64,000 nt of DNA from positions 186,001 through 250,000 of the forward strand of contig CAWJIB010000005.1 in NCBI GenBank assembly GCA_963842835.1. Direction: 5' to 3'. Positions 36,374 to 44,149 of this stretch are shown here, piece by piece. The stretch comes from Roseiarcus sp963842835. Its GTDB lineage: Bacteria > Pseudomonadota > Alphaproteobacteria > Rhizobiales > Beijerinckiaceae. The notes beneath the pieces are model-generated. The model had not been told where the DNA came from, did not search any database, and was given only the letters and a program-made list of their open reading frames with translations. The position numbers and the translations under genes are program-made. Position 1 is the first letter of the stretch. Every line of letters starts with the position of its first letter.

Positions 36374-39300
36374 GTGACACAGCGCCCCGAATCGCTCGCC
36401 CTCCTGCGCCACCTCGCCGGCAAGCCCGGTCATGACGAGGTCAAGTCCGACTTCCGGCAATTGCTGATCGACGAATTCGACGCTCCGCTCGCTGACATCC
36501 GCTTCGAGCAGCGCGTCGAGGTCAAGAGCCGCATCGACGCGCTCATCGGCCGCACGGTGTTCGAGGCCAAGCGCGACCTCGCGAGCGAGATGAAGGATGT
36601 CGAGCGCAAGATGCCCGACTATCTCGCCAATCGCGAGGCCGAGACCGGCGAGCCGTTCGTCGGCATCGCCTCGGACGGGCGAAAATGGGTGGTGATGGCG
36701 CTCGAACAGGGCGCGCTGGTCACGATCAAGGAGACCATTCTCGATCCCGAAAAGTCCGGCGAATTTCTCGCCTGGCTCGACGGGGCGCTGGCGCTGAAAA
36801 TTTCGCTGCCGCCCGACCCGCAGACCGTGCGCATCGAACTCGGCGCCAACTCGGTCGCCTTCCACGCCGCCGACAAGGCGCTACGCGCGCTATGGGACAG
36901 GCTGAAGATCGACACGGCGGTCAGTCTCAAACGCCAACTCTGGGCGCAACTGCTCAAGATCGTCTATGGCCGCGACGCCGACAGCGACGCGCTATGGCTT
37001 CAGCACAGCTATCTCGTCATCGTCGCCAAATGCATCGCGCTCGCCGTGCTCGGGATGAAAGAGGACGATCCCGCCCGCCTCTTGTCGGGCGAGGCGCTTG
37101 CGAGCGCTGGCATCGCCGGAGCGGTCGAAAGCGACTTCTTCGACTGGGTCGTCGCCGACGCGGAGGGCGTCAAGCTGGTGCGGCAGATCATGGCGCACGT
37201 TCGGCGTTTCCGGCTCGCCGAAGTCGAATGCGACGTGCTCAAGGTTCTCTATGAATCGCTGATCGACCGGACGGAGCGGCACGGGCTAGGCGAATATTAT
37301 ACGCCGGACTGGCTGGCGGCGAAGATCGTCAAGCATGCGGTCACGGCGCCGGTCGAGCAGAAGGTGCTCGATCCCGCCTGCGGCTCCGGCACGTTCCTGT
37401 TTCACGCGATACGCGTATTCCTCGCCGACGCCGCGGAAGGCGGAATGGCGCCCGACCGCATGGCGTTCGAGGCGTCGCAACATGTGGCGGGCATGGACAT
37501 TCATCCCGTCGCCGTCATCATCGCGCGCGTGACCTATTTGTTGGCGCTGGCGCCTGTACTGGCCAAGCGCGCGGGCGCGATCTACGTTCCGGTCTATCTC
37601 GGCGACGCGATGCAGCTTTCGATCAGCGAGATGATCGGCGGCCGCGAATTGACGATCCGGGTGCCGCCGCCCGCCGCCGGCGAGGGGCAAGGCGGCGCAG
37701 CGGGCGCCAACGGCAAGGATCAGCTCGAATTTCCCGACACGTTTTGTCGCGACCCTGGCCTATTCGATAAAGCGATCGAGCGCATGCGATCGGGTTCCGA
37801 ACAAGGCATGAATCGCGAGCAGATCGAAAAGGCGCTCTTTCGCATTACGGAACAACATTATCGCGCCGACGTGACGCGGGAGCAGCAACTCGCGATCCAG
37901 GATCTCGGCAAGACCTATGTCACGTTCGACAAGTTGCGCCGGGAAGGCCGCGATTCCGTCTGGGCCTATGTCGCGCGCAATCTCTCTCGCCCGCTGGCGT
38001 TTTCGGCCGGCGGGGGCTGGGCGAACGTGGTCGTCGGCAATCCGCCCTGGGTCGCGTTCCGGCACATGAGCGCGGACTTGCAGAAGCGTTTCAAGGAACT
38101 GGCGAGCGGATTGGGCGTTTACGTCGGCGGCAAATTGGCGACGCAGAACGATCTCTGCGCCTTGTTCACCGCTCGGTCGGCGACGCTCTATTTGCGCGGG
38201 TCGGGCCGCATCGCTTTCGTTCTGCCGCTCGCCGCGCTCACGCGCGGGCAATTCGAGCGTCTGCGCTCGGGCGTCTACCACACAGGCTCCGTCCAATGGG
38301 ACGAGGCCTGGACGATGGACGACAGCGTGCAGCCGCTGTTTCCGGTCCCGTCCTGCGCCGTGTTCGGCCGCCGCCGCGCGACCGCGAAGGCGATGCCGGA
38401 GACCGTGCGCGCCTATTCGGGCGCGCTGCCGATGCGGGACGCCCCGGAGGCGTTGGTCGACAAGTTGGTCACTGCCGGGAAATTCAGCGTTGTCGATGGC
38501 GTGCCGAGGCCGACGGAGTCTGTAACTACGGGCGGATCAACCTATCGGAAGTCTTTCCGCCAAGGCGCGACCTTAGTGCCGAGGATGTTGTGCCTCGTCG
38601 AGCGCAAGGCGTTGGGGCGGCTCGGCGTCGATAGTTCCGCACCGCCGGTTTTGAGTCGCAAGAACTCGCAGGAAAAAAAGCCGTGGAAGGAATTGCCGGG
38701 CGTTGAAAATCGTGTCGAGGCGGATTTCCTTCGCCCGGTGCTGCTCGGCGAAAGCATAGTGCCCTTCGCTATTTTTTGTCCGGTCGAAGGCGTCGTTCCC
38801 ATTACCGACAAGGGGGAAACGCTCGATTCGAAGACGGCGCTCGATCGAGGCTTCGACCATCTTTCAGGTTGGATGCGAAAGGCCGAGGCGACCTGGAATG
38901 AACATCGCTCAGAGGGCGGCGACATGACGCTGCGAGAGCGATGGAACTATCACAATGAGCTCAGCGCTCAATTCCCTTTAGCGCCTTTGCGCGTCGTTTA
39001 CGCGAAAGCGGGGACGCTTCCAGCCGCCTGCGTGCTGCGGGACTCCAAGGCCGTCGTCGACCACAAACTGTATTGGACAACCGCCGCGAGCGTGGGGGAA
39101 GCCCGCTATCTCGCCGCCATCTTGAACAGCGAAACGGCGCGGGAGCGCACGGCGAAATATCAATCGCGCGGCCAGTGGGGCGCTCGCGACTTCGACAAGG
39201 TCGTCTTCAATCTTCCCATTCCCCGTTACGACTCCAAAATCAAACTCCACCGCGACCTCGCCGCCGCCGCCGAGCGCGCCGAGGCGGTCGCCGCCGCCGT

Positions 39301-39421
39301 GGCATTGCCCGAGGGCGTCAAATTCCAGCGCGCCCGCTCGCTGGTGCGCGCGGCGCTTAGGCAAGCGGGCCTCGCCGACGCGATCGACGCGCTGGTCGCG
39401 AAGCTGCTCGACGCCAAGTGA
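36374..39421 (+). CDS. Single-chain type IIG-like restriction-modification enzyme
   Basis: The 1015-residue protein starts at GTG 36374. Residues about 20-70 contain a PD-(D/E)xK-like site (RIDALIGRTVFEAK, with Asp55, Glu64 and Lys66), pointing to an N-terminal nuclease. The N6-adenine methyltransferase core has motif I DPACGSGTFL (333-342), the YYTPDWLAAKIV segment before it and motif IV NPPW (556-559). The last 350 residues resemble a target-recognition region. Nuclease, methylase and specificity thus lie in one chain, and no separate R, M or S genes flank it. The nuclease call rests on a short motif. Confidence 0.85.
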   Translation: MTQRPESLALLRHLAGKPGHDEVKSDFRQLLIDEFDAPLADIRFEQRVEVKSRIDALIGRTVFEAKRDLASEMKDVERKMPDYLANREAETGEPFVGIASDGRKWVVMALEQGALVTIKETILDPEKSGEFLAWLDGALALKISLPPDPQTVRIELGANSVAFHAADKALRALWDRLKIDTAVSLKRQLWAQLLKIVYGRDADSDALWLQHSYLVIVAKCIALAVLGMKEDDPARLLSGEALASAGIAGAVESDFFDWVVADAEGVKLVRQIMAHVRRFRLAEVECDVLKVLYESLIDRTERHGLGEYYTPDWLAAKIVKHAVTAPVEQKVLDPACGSGTFLFHAIRVFLADAAEGGMAPDRMAFEASQHVAGMDIHPVAVIIARVTYLLALAPVLAKRAGAIYVPVYLGDAMQLSISEMIGGRELTIRVPPPAAGEGQGGAAGANGKDQLEFPDTFCRDPGLFDKAIERMRSGSEQGMNREQIEKALFRITEQHYRADVTREQQLAIQDLGKTYVTFDKLRREGRDSVWAYVARNLSRPLAFSAGGGWANVVVGNPPWVAFRHMSADLQKRFKELASGLGVYVGGKLATQNDLCALFTARSATLYLRGSGRIAFVLPLAALTRGQFERLRSGVYHTGSVQWDEAWTMDDSVQPLFPVPSCAVFGRRRATAKAMPETVRAYSGALPMRDAPEALVDKLVTAGKFSVVDGVPRPTESVTTGGSTYRKSFRQGATLVPRMLCLVERKALGRLGVDSSAPPVLSRKNSQEKKPWKELPGVENRVEADFLRPVLLGESIVPFAIFCPVEGVVPITDKGETLDSKTALDRGFDHLSGWMRKAEATWNEHRSEGGDMTLRERWNYHNELSAQFPLAPLRVVYAKAGTLPAACVLRDSKAVVDHKLYWTTAASVGEARYLAAILNSETARERTAKYQSRGQWGARDFDKVVFNLPIPRYDSKIKLHRDLAAAAERAEAVAAAVALPEGVKFQRARSLVRAALRQAGLADAIDALVAKLLDAK

Positions 39422-39431
39422 AGCGCCTCCC

Positions 39432-40295
39432 TCACCCCCTCAACATCCGGTTGGTCGGCCCGCGCGCCGCGACGACCTCGGCCCGGTCGCCGCGGATGAT
39501 CGCCATCTCGGCGACGCCGGTCAGCCCCGAGCCAGCGTCGAGATTGAGGCGGAAGTTTTTGATCTGATCGGCGTGCGAAGCGTGCGGGCGGGCGTCGTTG
39601 GGCGTATGGCCGTGCACGACGAAGAGGCCGCTCCACCCTTCAGGGCCTGGCGCATGATCGAGGAAGGGCCAGCGCACCCACGCCCAATGCCTATCCTCGT
39701 CGAGCCCCCTGAGCGGCGTATTCCACGGCGTCGCGAGAAAGCTGTCGAGATCGACGCGCGGGTTGACGCCGGCGTGGACGAACAGGATTTCGCCCGCGCG
39801 CCAATACGGCCGCAAGTGTTCGAGCCATTGCCGGACGCGCGGCGGCAGCGCCGCGCGAATCGCGCGCAGCAAGGCGTCCGCGTCGGCGAACGCCGCGTCG
39901 GGATCGACGACCTCGGCGACGAAGCGGTCGCCGCCGTTCATCGCCCAGGTTTGCAGCGCGTCGATCGCGTCCTGGCGCGCCGTCGCGGGATCGACGGCGA
40001 GGCGCATCATCGTCTCGTGATTGCCCATCAGCGCGATCGTCCGCTGCGCGCCGATCCGTTTGCCCGCGCCGATCGCCAGATCGATCGCGCCGAGAGAATC
40101 CGGGCCGCGATCGATGAGGTCGCCTAAGAAGACGATCGCGCGGCGAGGCGCGCGCCGCGGCTCGCGCGCGGCTTCCTCGAGGAGCGCGGCGAGAAGATCG
40201 GCCCGCCCGTGAATGTCGCCGATCGCGAAGATCTCGACATCGGCCGCCCCGGAGCGCGGCAAGACGAAGGCGTGGCGGTCAACGACGACGGACAT
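39432..40295 (-). CDS. Metallophosphoesterase, PPP-type serine/threonine phosphatase
   Basis: The 287-residue protein carries the calcineurin-like phosphoesterase motifs GDIHGR (26-31), FLGDLIDRGPDS, LMGNHETM and VVHGHTP, in order. These define the bacterial PPP family (PrpA/PrpE-like), which dephosphorylates proteins or diadenosine polyphosphates. I chose ATG at 40295 (MSVVVDRHAF); an in-frame ATG 16 codons upstream has no similarity support. It is convergent with the restriction enzyme gene, with 10 bases between the stops, and divergent from the VWA gene. Confidence 0.9.
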   Translation of the reverse strand: MSVVVDRHAFVLPRSGAADVEIFAIGDIHGRADLLAALLEEAAREPRRAPRRAIVFLGDLIDRGPDSLGAIDLAIGAGKRIGAQRTIALMGNHETMMRLAVDPATARQDAIDALQTWAMNGGDRFVAEVVDPDAAFADADALLRAIRAALPPRVRQWLEHLRPYWRAGEILFVHAGVNPRVDLDSFLATPWNTPLRGLDEDRHWAWVRWPFLDHAPGPEGWSGLFVVHGHTPNDARPHASHADQIKNFRLNLDAGSGLTGVAEMAIIRGDRAEVVAARGPTNRMLRG

Positions 40296-40429
40296 GGGCG
40301 AATTCCGGGCCCCCGGGAGGAGCGGACCCGGCGGCGGCGCCACTATCGCGCGCGAGCGCGCCGGTTTCCAGCGCTCCTGCCGCGCGAAGGCGATTGCTAA
40401 GGCTCGGCGCCGCGCGCTAGCATCGCTCC

Positions 40430-41605
40430 ATGTTCCTCTCCTTCTTCGCCGCGTTGCGGCAAGCCCATGTCCCGGTGACGCCGCGCGAATATCTCGATCT
40501 GATGCGCGCGCTGGAGGCCGATTTGGCGGACAAGTCGGTCGACGACTTCTATCGCCTGTCGCGCGCGCTGCTGGTCAAGGACGAGCGCAATCTCGACAAG
40601 TTCGACGTCGTCTTCGCCGCGACCTTCGCCGGCGTTCTGTCGCTTTCGCAGGCGGTCGAAAGGGCGGAAATCCCTCAGGAATGGCTGCGCAAGCTCGCCG
40701 AGCGCTATCTGACGCCGCAGGAGCGCGCCGAGATCGAGAAGCTCGGTTTCGACAAGCTGATGGAGACGTTGCGGCAGCGCCTCGCCGAACAAAAGGAGCG
40801 CCATCAGGGCGGCTCCAAATGGATCGGCACGGCGGGGACCTCGCCGTTCGGCGCATACGGCGACCATCCCGAGGGCGTGCGCATCGGCCAGGATCGCGGG
40901 CGCCGCGGCAGCGCGGTCAAGGTCTGGGACCGCCGCGAATTCAAGGACTTTTCTGGCGACGAGCAACTGGGGCCGCGTAACATCCGCATCGCGCTGCGCC
41001 GTCTGCGCCGCTTCGCGCGCGAGGGCGCGGAGGAGGAACTCGATCTCGACGGCACGATCCGCGCGACCGCCGACAAGGGCTTCATCGACGTGCGCCTGCG
41101 GCCCGAGCGGCGCAACGCGGTCAAGGTGCTATTGTTCCTCGACGTCGGGGGATCGATGGACTGGCACGTCGAGGCGGCGGAAAACTTGTTCGCGGCGGCG
41201 CGCCTGCAATTCAAGCGGCTCGAACATTTCTACTTCCACAATTGCCTTTATGAGAGCGTGTGGAAACACAACCGCCGGCGCTTCGAGGAGCGCACCTCGA
41301 CGCAGGACATTCTCAACGCCTACGGCCGCGACCATCGCGTCATCTTCGTCGGCGACGCCGCGATGAGCCCGCATGAAATCCTCACCCCCGGCGGCTCGGT
41401 AGAGCATCTCAACCCCGAGTCCGGAGAGGTTTGGCTGAAACGCGTCGCCGCGGCCTGGCCGCGCAGCGTCTGGATCAATCCGACCCCGCCGGAGCAATGG
41501 GCCTATTCGCAGTCGACGCGAATGATTGCCGCGCTGTTTCAGCAACGCATGTTCCCGCTGACCCCCGACGGTCTCGAAGCGGCGATGCGCGCCTTGACCC
41601 ATTGA
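40430..41605 (+). CDS. VWA domain protein of the CoxE type
   Basis: The 391-residue protein has an N-terminal helical region (about 1-130) of the CoxE family and a C-terminal von Willebrand A domain whose metal site begins at Asp238 (LLFLDVGGSMDWH). The first serine of the usual DxSxS is glycine here. These proteins normally work with a MoxR AAA ATPase encoded just upstream, in metal-centre or complex maturation. The likely partner lies 5.1 kb away at 46725-47573. Confidence 0.88.
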   Translation: MFLSFFAALRQAHVPVTPREYLDLMRALEADLADKSVDDFYRLSRALLVKDERNLDKFDVVFAATFAGVLSLSQAVERAEIPQEWLRKLAERYLTPQERAEIEKLGFDKLMETLRQRLAEQKERHQGGSKWIGTAGTSPFGAYGDHPEGVRIGQDRGRRGSAVKVWDRREFKDFSGDEQLGPRNIRIALRRLRRFAREGAEEELDLDGTIRATADKGFIDVRLRPERRNAVKVLLFLDVGGSMDWHVEAAENLFAAARLQFKRLEHFYFHNCLYESVWKHNRRRFEERTSTQDILNAYGRDHRVIFVGDAAMSPHEILTPGGSVEHLNPESGEVWLKRVAAAWPRSVWINPTPPEQWAYSQSTRMIAALFQQRMFPLTPDGLEAAMRALTH

Positions 41606-42031
41606 TCACTGGCGCACGACCAGCACCGAGCATTGCGCGTGGCGCACGATGGTCTTGGCGTTCGAGCCCAGGAGATAATCGGACATCACTGGCCGATGCG
41701 ACCCGACGACGATGAGGTCGGCGCGCCATTCGGCAGCGTCCCTGAGCAGTTCGTGATAGACGCCGCCGCTGAGCACGGCGGTGGAGACGCGCTCCTTGGG
41801 CAACGGGAGTTTGGCGGCGATGTCCGCGAGCGCGGCCTGCGCGCGTTTTTCCTGCTCCTCGTCGAAATCGGCCGGCACGTATTCCATGAAGGTCGCCGGC
41901 AGAAGCGGCTGGACGTTGACCAGCCGCAGCTCCCCGCCGCTCTGCGTCGCCAGTTCCAGCGCCTGATCGAGCCCCTTCGGGCTCGCGGCGGCTTCGGACA
42001 GGTCGACGGCGAGGACAATCCGATGGAACAT
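41606..42031 (-). CDS. Universal stress protein (UspA family)
   Basis: The 141-residue protein matches the Usp fold: MFHRIVLAVDLSEAA at the N-terminus, then DLIVVGSHRPVMSDYLLGSNAKTIVRHAQCSVLVV. The latter contains a G-x2-x-x9-G(S)-type nucleotide-binding loop, so ATP binding is likely. Its stop abuts that of the convergent VWA gene, and it is divergent from dksA across 186 bases. The precise role is unknown; the family is linked to stress survival. Confidence 0.9.
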   Translation of the reverse strand: MFHRIVLAVDLSEAAASPKGLDQALELATQSGGELRLVNVQPLLPATFMEYVPADFDEEQEKRAQAALADIAAKLPLPKERVSTAVLSGGVYHELLRDAAEWRADLIVVGSHRPVMSDYLLGSNAKTIVRHAQCSVLVVRQ

Positions 42032-42217
42032 TGCTTCCTCCTGGGGTCAGGCCGGCGGCGACCCGGCGGCCCATGGCGACACATTAGGCTGGCGCGGCGC
42101 GAGTCGGCAATGCGCCGCGACAATTTCCGCGCCGCCCGCCCGCGCCGGCGAGTAGTCATTGTTCCGTGACATCGACATCGCTATAAGGGCGCCAAGTTGA
42201 CCTGGGAACCGAGAATC

Positions 42218-42640
42218 ATGGGCATAATCGGCGTTATCGAGGACGGCTACAAACCCTCTGAAAATGAGCCGTTCATGAACGAACGCCAGAAGGAATACTT
42301 CCGGCGCAAACTCACCGGCTGGCGCGAATCGATTCTCGCGGAAAGCAAGGAAACCCTCGCCGCGTTGCAGAACGAAAGCGAGAACCATCCCGACATCGCC
42401 GACCGCGCCTCTTCGGAAACCGATCGCGCGATCGAGCTGCGCGCCCGCGATCGGCAGCGCAAGCTGATCGCTAAGATCGAAGCCGCGCTCGCGCGAATCG
42501 ACGACGGCACGTACGGCTTCTGCGTAGAAACCGGCGATCCGATCTCGCTTCGCCGGCTCGATGCGCGGCCCATCGCGACGTTGTCGGTCGAGGCCCAGGA
42601 GCGCCACGAGCGCCGCGAGAAGATCTATCGCGACGAGTAG
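42218..42640 (+). CDS. dksA: RNA polymerase-binding transcription factor DksA
   Basis: DksA binds the RNA polymerase secondary channel and works with ppGpp at rRNA and stress promoters. The 140-residue protein has the coiled-coil tip region LADRASSETDRAIELRARD-like (IADRASSETDRAIELRARDRQRK) and the C-terminal globular part. Of the four zinc cysteines only the first remains (GFCVETGDPI, then ATLSVEAQ), as is known for some alphaproteobacterial DksA proteins. I chose ATG 42218 over a TTG seven codons upstream. Confidence 0.93.
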   Translation: MGIIGVIEDGYKPSENEPFMNERQKEYFRRKLTGWRESILAESKETLAALQNESENHPDIADRASSETDRAIELRARDRQRKLIAKIEAALARIDDGTYGFCVETGDPISLRRLDARPIATLSVEAQERHERREKIYRDE

Positions 42641-42687
42641 CGGCGCGCCGGACAGGCGAAGCGCGGAAGGGGTCGGGTCCGCCGAGC

Positions 42688-43809
42688 TTAGCCTTCCCGC
42701 CCAAGAAGGCGCGCCATTTCCGCTTCCAGGGATTCGAGATCGGCGAACGCATCGACGGCCAACGGCTTGGCCGTCGGGGCCGGCTCCGCCGGCGACGGCG
42801 GGCTTGCGATCGCCTCGGCAGGCGGCGCGGGAGGCCCGCCTTGCGGCCCCGGTGCGACCGGAGGCGGCGCGGGAGGCCCCCCTTGCGGCCCTGGCGCGAT
42901 CGGCGGAGGTGGCCCCTTGATCGGCGCGGGCGCGGCGACGGGCCCCGGCGGCGAGGGCGGCAGTTCGGGCGGATGCGGCGGAACGGGCGTCGTGCGCGCC
43001 CTGGCCGGTGGGGCGACGACGATCGGCGGCGGCAGCGGCGGTCGTATATAGGGCGCCGGACGCGCGGGCGCCGCCGCGACGGGCTTGGCCGGCGGCGGAA
43101 TCTCCGGCTTGGCCATGACAGGCTTGGCCGGCGGGGGAATCTCCGGCTTGGCCATGACGGGCTTGGCCGGCGGGGGAATCTCGGGCCCGGCCATGGCGGG
43201 CCTGCCCGGCGGCGCAATGTCCGGCTTGGCCATGGCAGGCTCGGGGGGCTTGAGCGCGGCGGGTTCGGGTCTGGCCGGCGCCGCGACGGGCCTCGCGCTC
43301 GCAGGCGCGCTGACCCGGACTGGCGGGCGCGGGGGCGGGGGCGGCTCGGCGGGCTTGACCGCCGGCATCTCGATGCGCGGCGGCTGCGGCGCGGCCTCGG
43401 GAGGCGGAGGCGGCGCCTCGATCGCAACCCCCGGCGCAGCGGCGATCGTGCGGGACGGCGGCGTTCTGGCCGCGCCGACGTCCCTTTCGCGCGCCAGAGG
43501 CGAAGCGGCGGCGCGAATGATCTGCAATTCGACGACGACGTCGTTCGGTCCGCCGATCATGATGAGATGTTCGACATTGTCGCGGCGCACCAGGACCAGC
43601 TGGCGCTGTCCGTCGAGAGAAAAGGCGTCGACGAGCCCCAGCCGCGGCTGGCGCGTGCGGCTGCTTCCGGGAACTCGCAGGCGATGGCCGAACGCGACCC
43701 GATAAATGACGACGACTATCAACGCGATCGCGACGACCAGACCGGCGATCACGACGATTTGCAACCCTCGATTGTCGGGCGGCAATAAATTAATTATCCA
43801 CTGTGGCAT
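42688..43809 (-). CDS. FliO-like membrane protein with proline-rich repeat tail
   Basis: The 373-residue protein starts MPQWIINLLPPDNRG, followed by one membrane segment (about 16-37). A short domain RLGLVDAFSLDGQRQLVLVRRDNVEHLIMIGGPNDVVVE (about 54-92) resembles FliO/MopB, a flagellar export component. The remaining 270 residues are almost all Pro, Ala, Lys and Glu, with four 13-residue repeats (KPEIPPPAKPVMA type) and two 14-residue repeats (APGPQGGPPAPP). The last 25 residues form an acidic amphipathic helix. No other flagellar gene is visible. It lies between dksA and cckA. Confidence 0.6.
   Translation of the reverse strand: MPQWIINLLPPDNRGLQIVVIAGLVVAIALIVVVIYRVAFGHRLRVPGSSRTRQPRLGLVDAFSLDGQRQLVLVRRDNVEHLIMIGGPNDVVVELQIIRAAASPLARERDVGAARTPPSRTIAAAPGVAIEAPPPPPEAAPQPPRIEMPAVKPAEPPPPPRPPVRVSAPASARPVAAPARPEPAALKPPEPAMAKPDIAPPGRPAMAGPEIPPPAKPVMAKPEIPPPAKPVMAKPEIPPPAKPVAAAPARPAPYIRPPLPPPIVVAPPARARTTPVPPHPPELPPSPPGPVAAPAPIKGPPPPIAPGPQGGPPAPPPVAPGPQGGPPAPPAEAIASPPSPAEPAPTAKPLAVDAFADLESLEAEMARLLGREG
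42821..42904. repeat. Two 42-base tandem repeats inside the FliO-like gene
   Basis: Units beginning GGCGGCGCGGGAGGCCC at 42821 and 42863 are nearly identical. They encode two copies of a Pro/Gly-rich 14-residue unit, read on the minus strand. They keep frame, so copy-number change would only lengthen or shorten the tail. Confidence 0.75.
43082..43237. repeat. Four 39-base tandem repeats inside the FliO-like gene
   Basis: Units start at 43082, 43121, 43160 and 43199, all beginning GGC(T/C)TG(G/C)CCGGCGG. The first two differ at only a few positions and the fourth is the most diverged. Each encodes 13 residues of the proline-rich tail on the minus strand. The gradient of divergence suggests stepwise expansion. 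Confidence 0.85.
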
Positions 43810-44149
43810 GCGACATCCAGACCTCGGCGACCGCACGCCTTCCCAGCTTCCGATCTTTGTCGCCAATGGCGACGAAAAAAGTCAGTATCAGACCAGGCGG
43901 TTTTGTGCGACTCAATAGCAATTGGCGTTACCGATTGGGCGTTCGTATTAATTCGCGTAGGCTATGAAAACAACGGAATATTAGCAACATGCGCAATGGT
44001 GAGGCAAGACAGCGCGCGGCGCCGAGCCGGCCATTGCCGATCGAGGGAACGCGAAGCGTCTTCGCGGCGTCTCGAAATTGGCGCAATCGAGAGGGAAAGG
44101 CCGGAGCAGGCGGGCTCGGCCGGGAGCGACGCGGAAGGATTGGCTCAAT
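43810..44149. other. 340-base intergenic region upstream of cckA
   Basis: This is the divergent region between the FliO-like gene and cckA. The part nearest the FliO-like start has modestly lower GC (about 43870-43990), where promoters for both genes probably lie. I see no clear operator, hairpin or coding frame. A GGAAGGA site at 44132-44138 belongs to cckA. Confidence 0.4.

Noticed and set aside
43082..43237. Regular 39-base repeats that could suggest a CRISPR array
   Set aside because: The units are contiguous without spacers, lie inside a coding frame and encode a 13-residue protein repeat. No cas genes are nearby.
43925..43960. TTAATT/GTTACC motifs upstream of cckA as a CtrA site
   Set aside because: No two half-sites with seven-base spacing are present, so the match is too weak to report as a feature.
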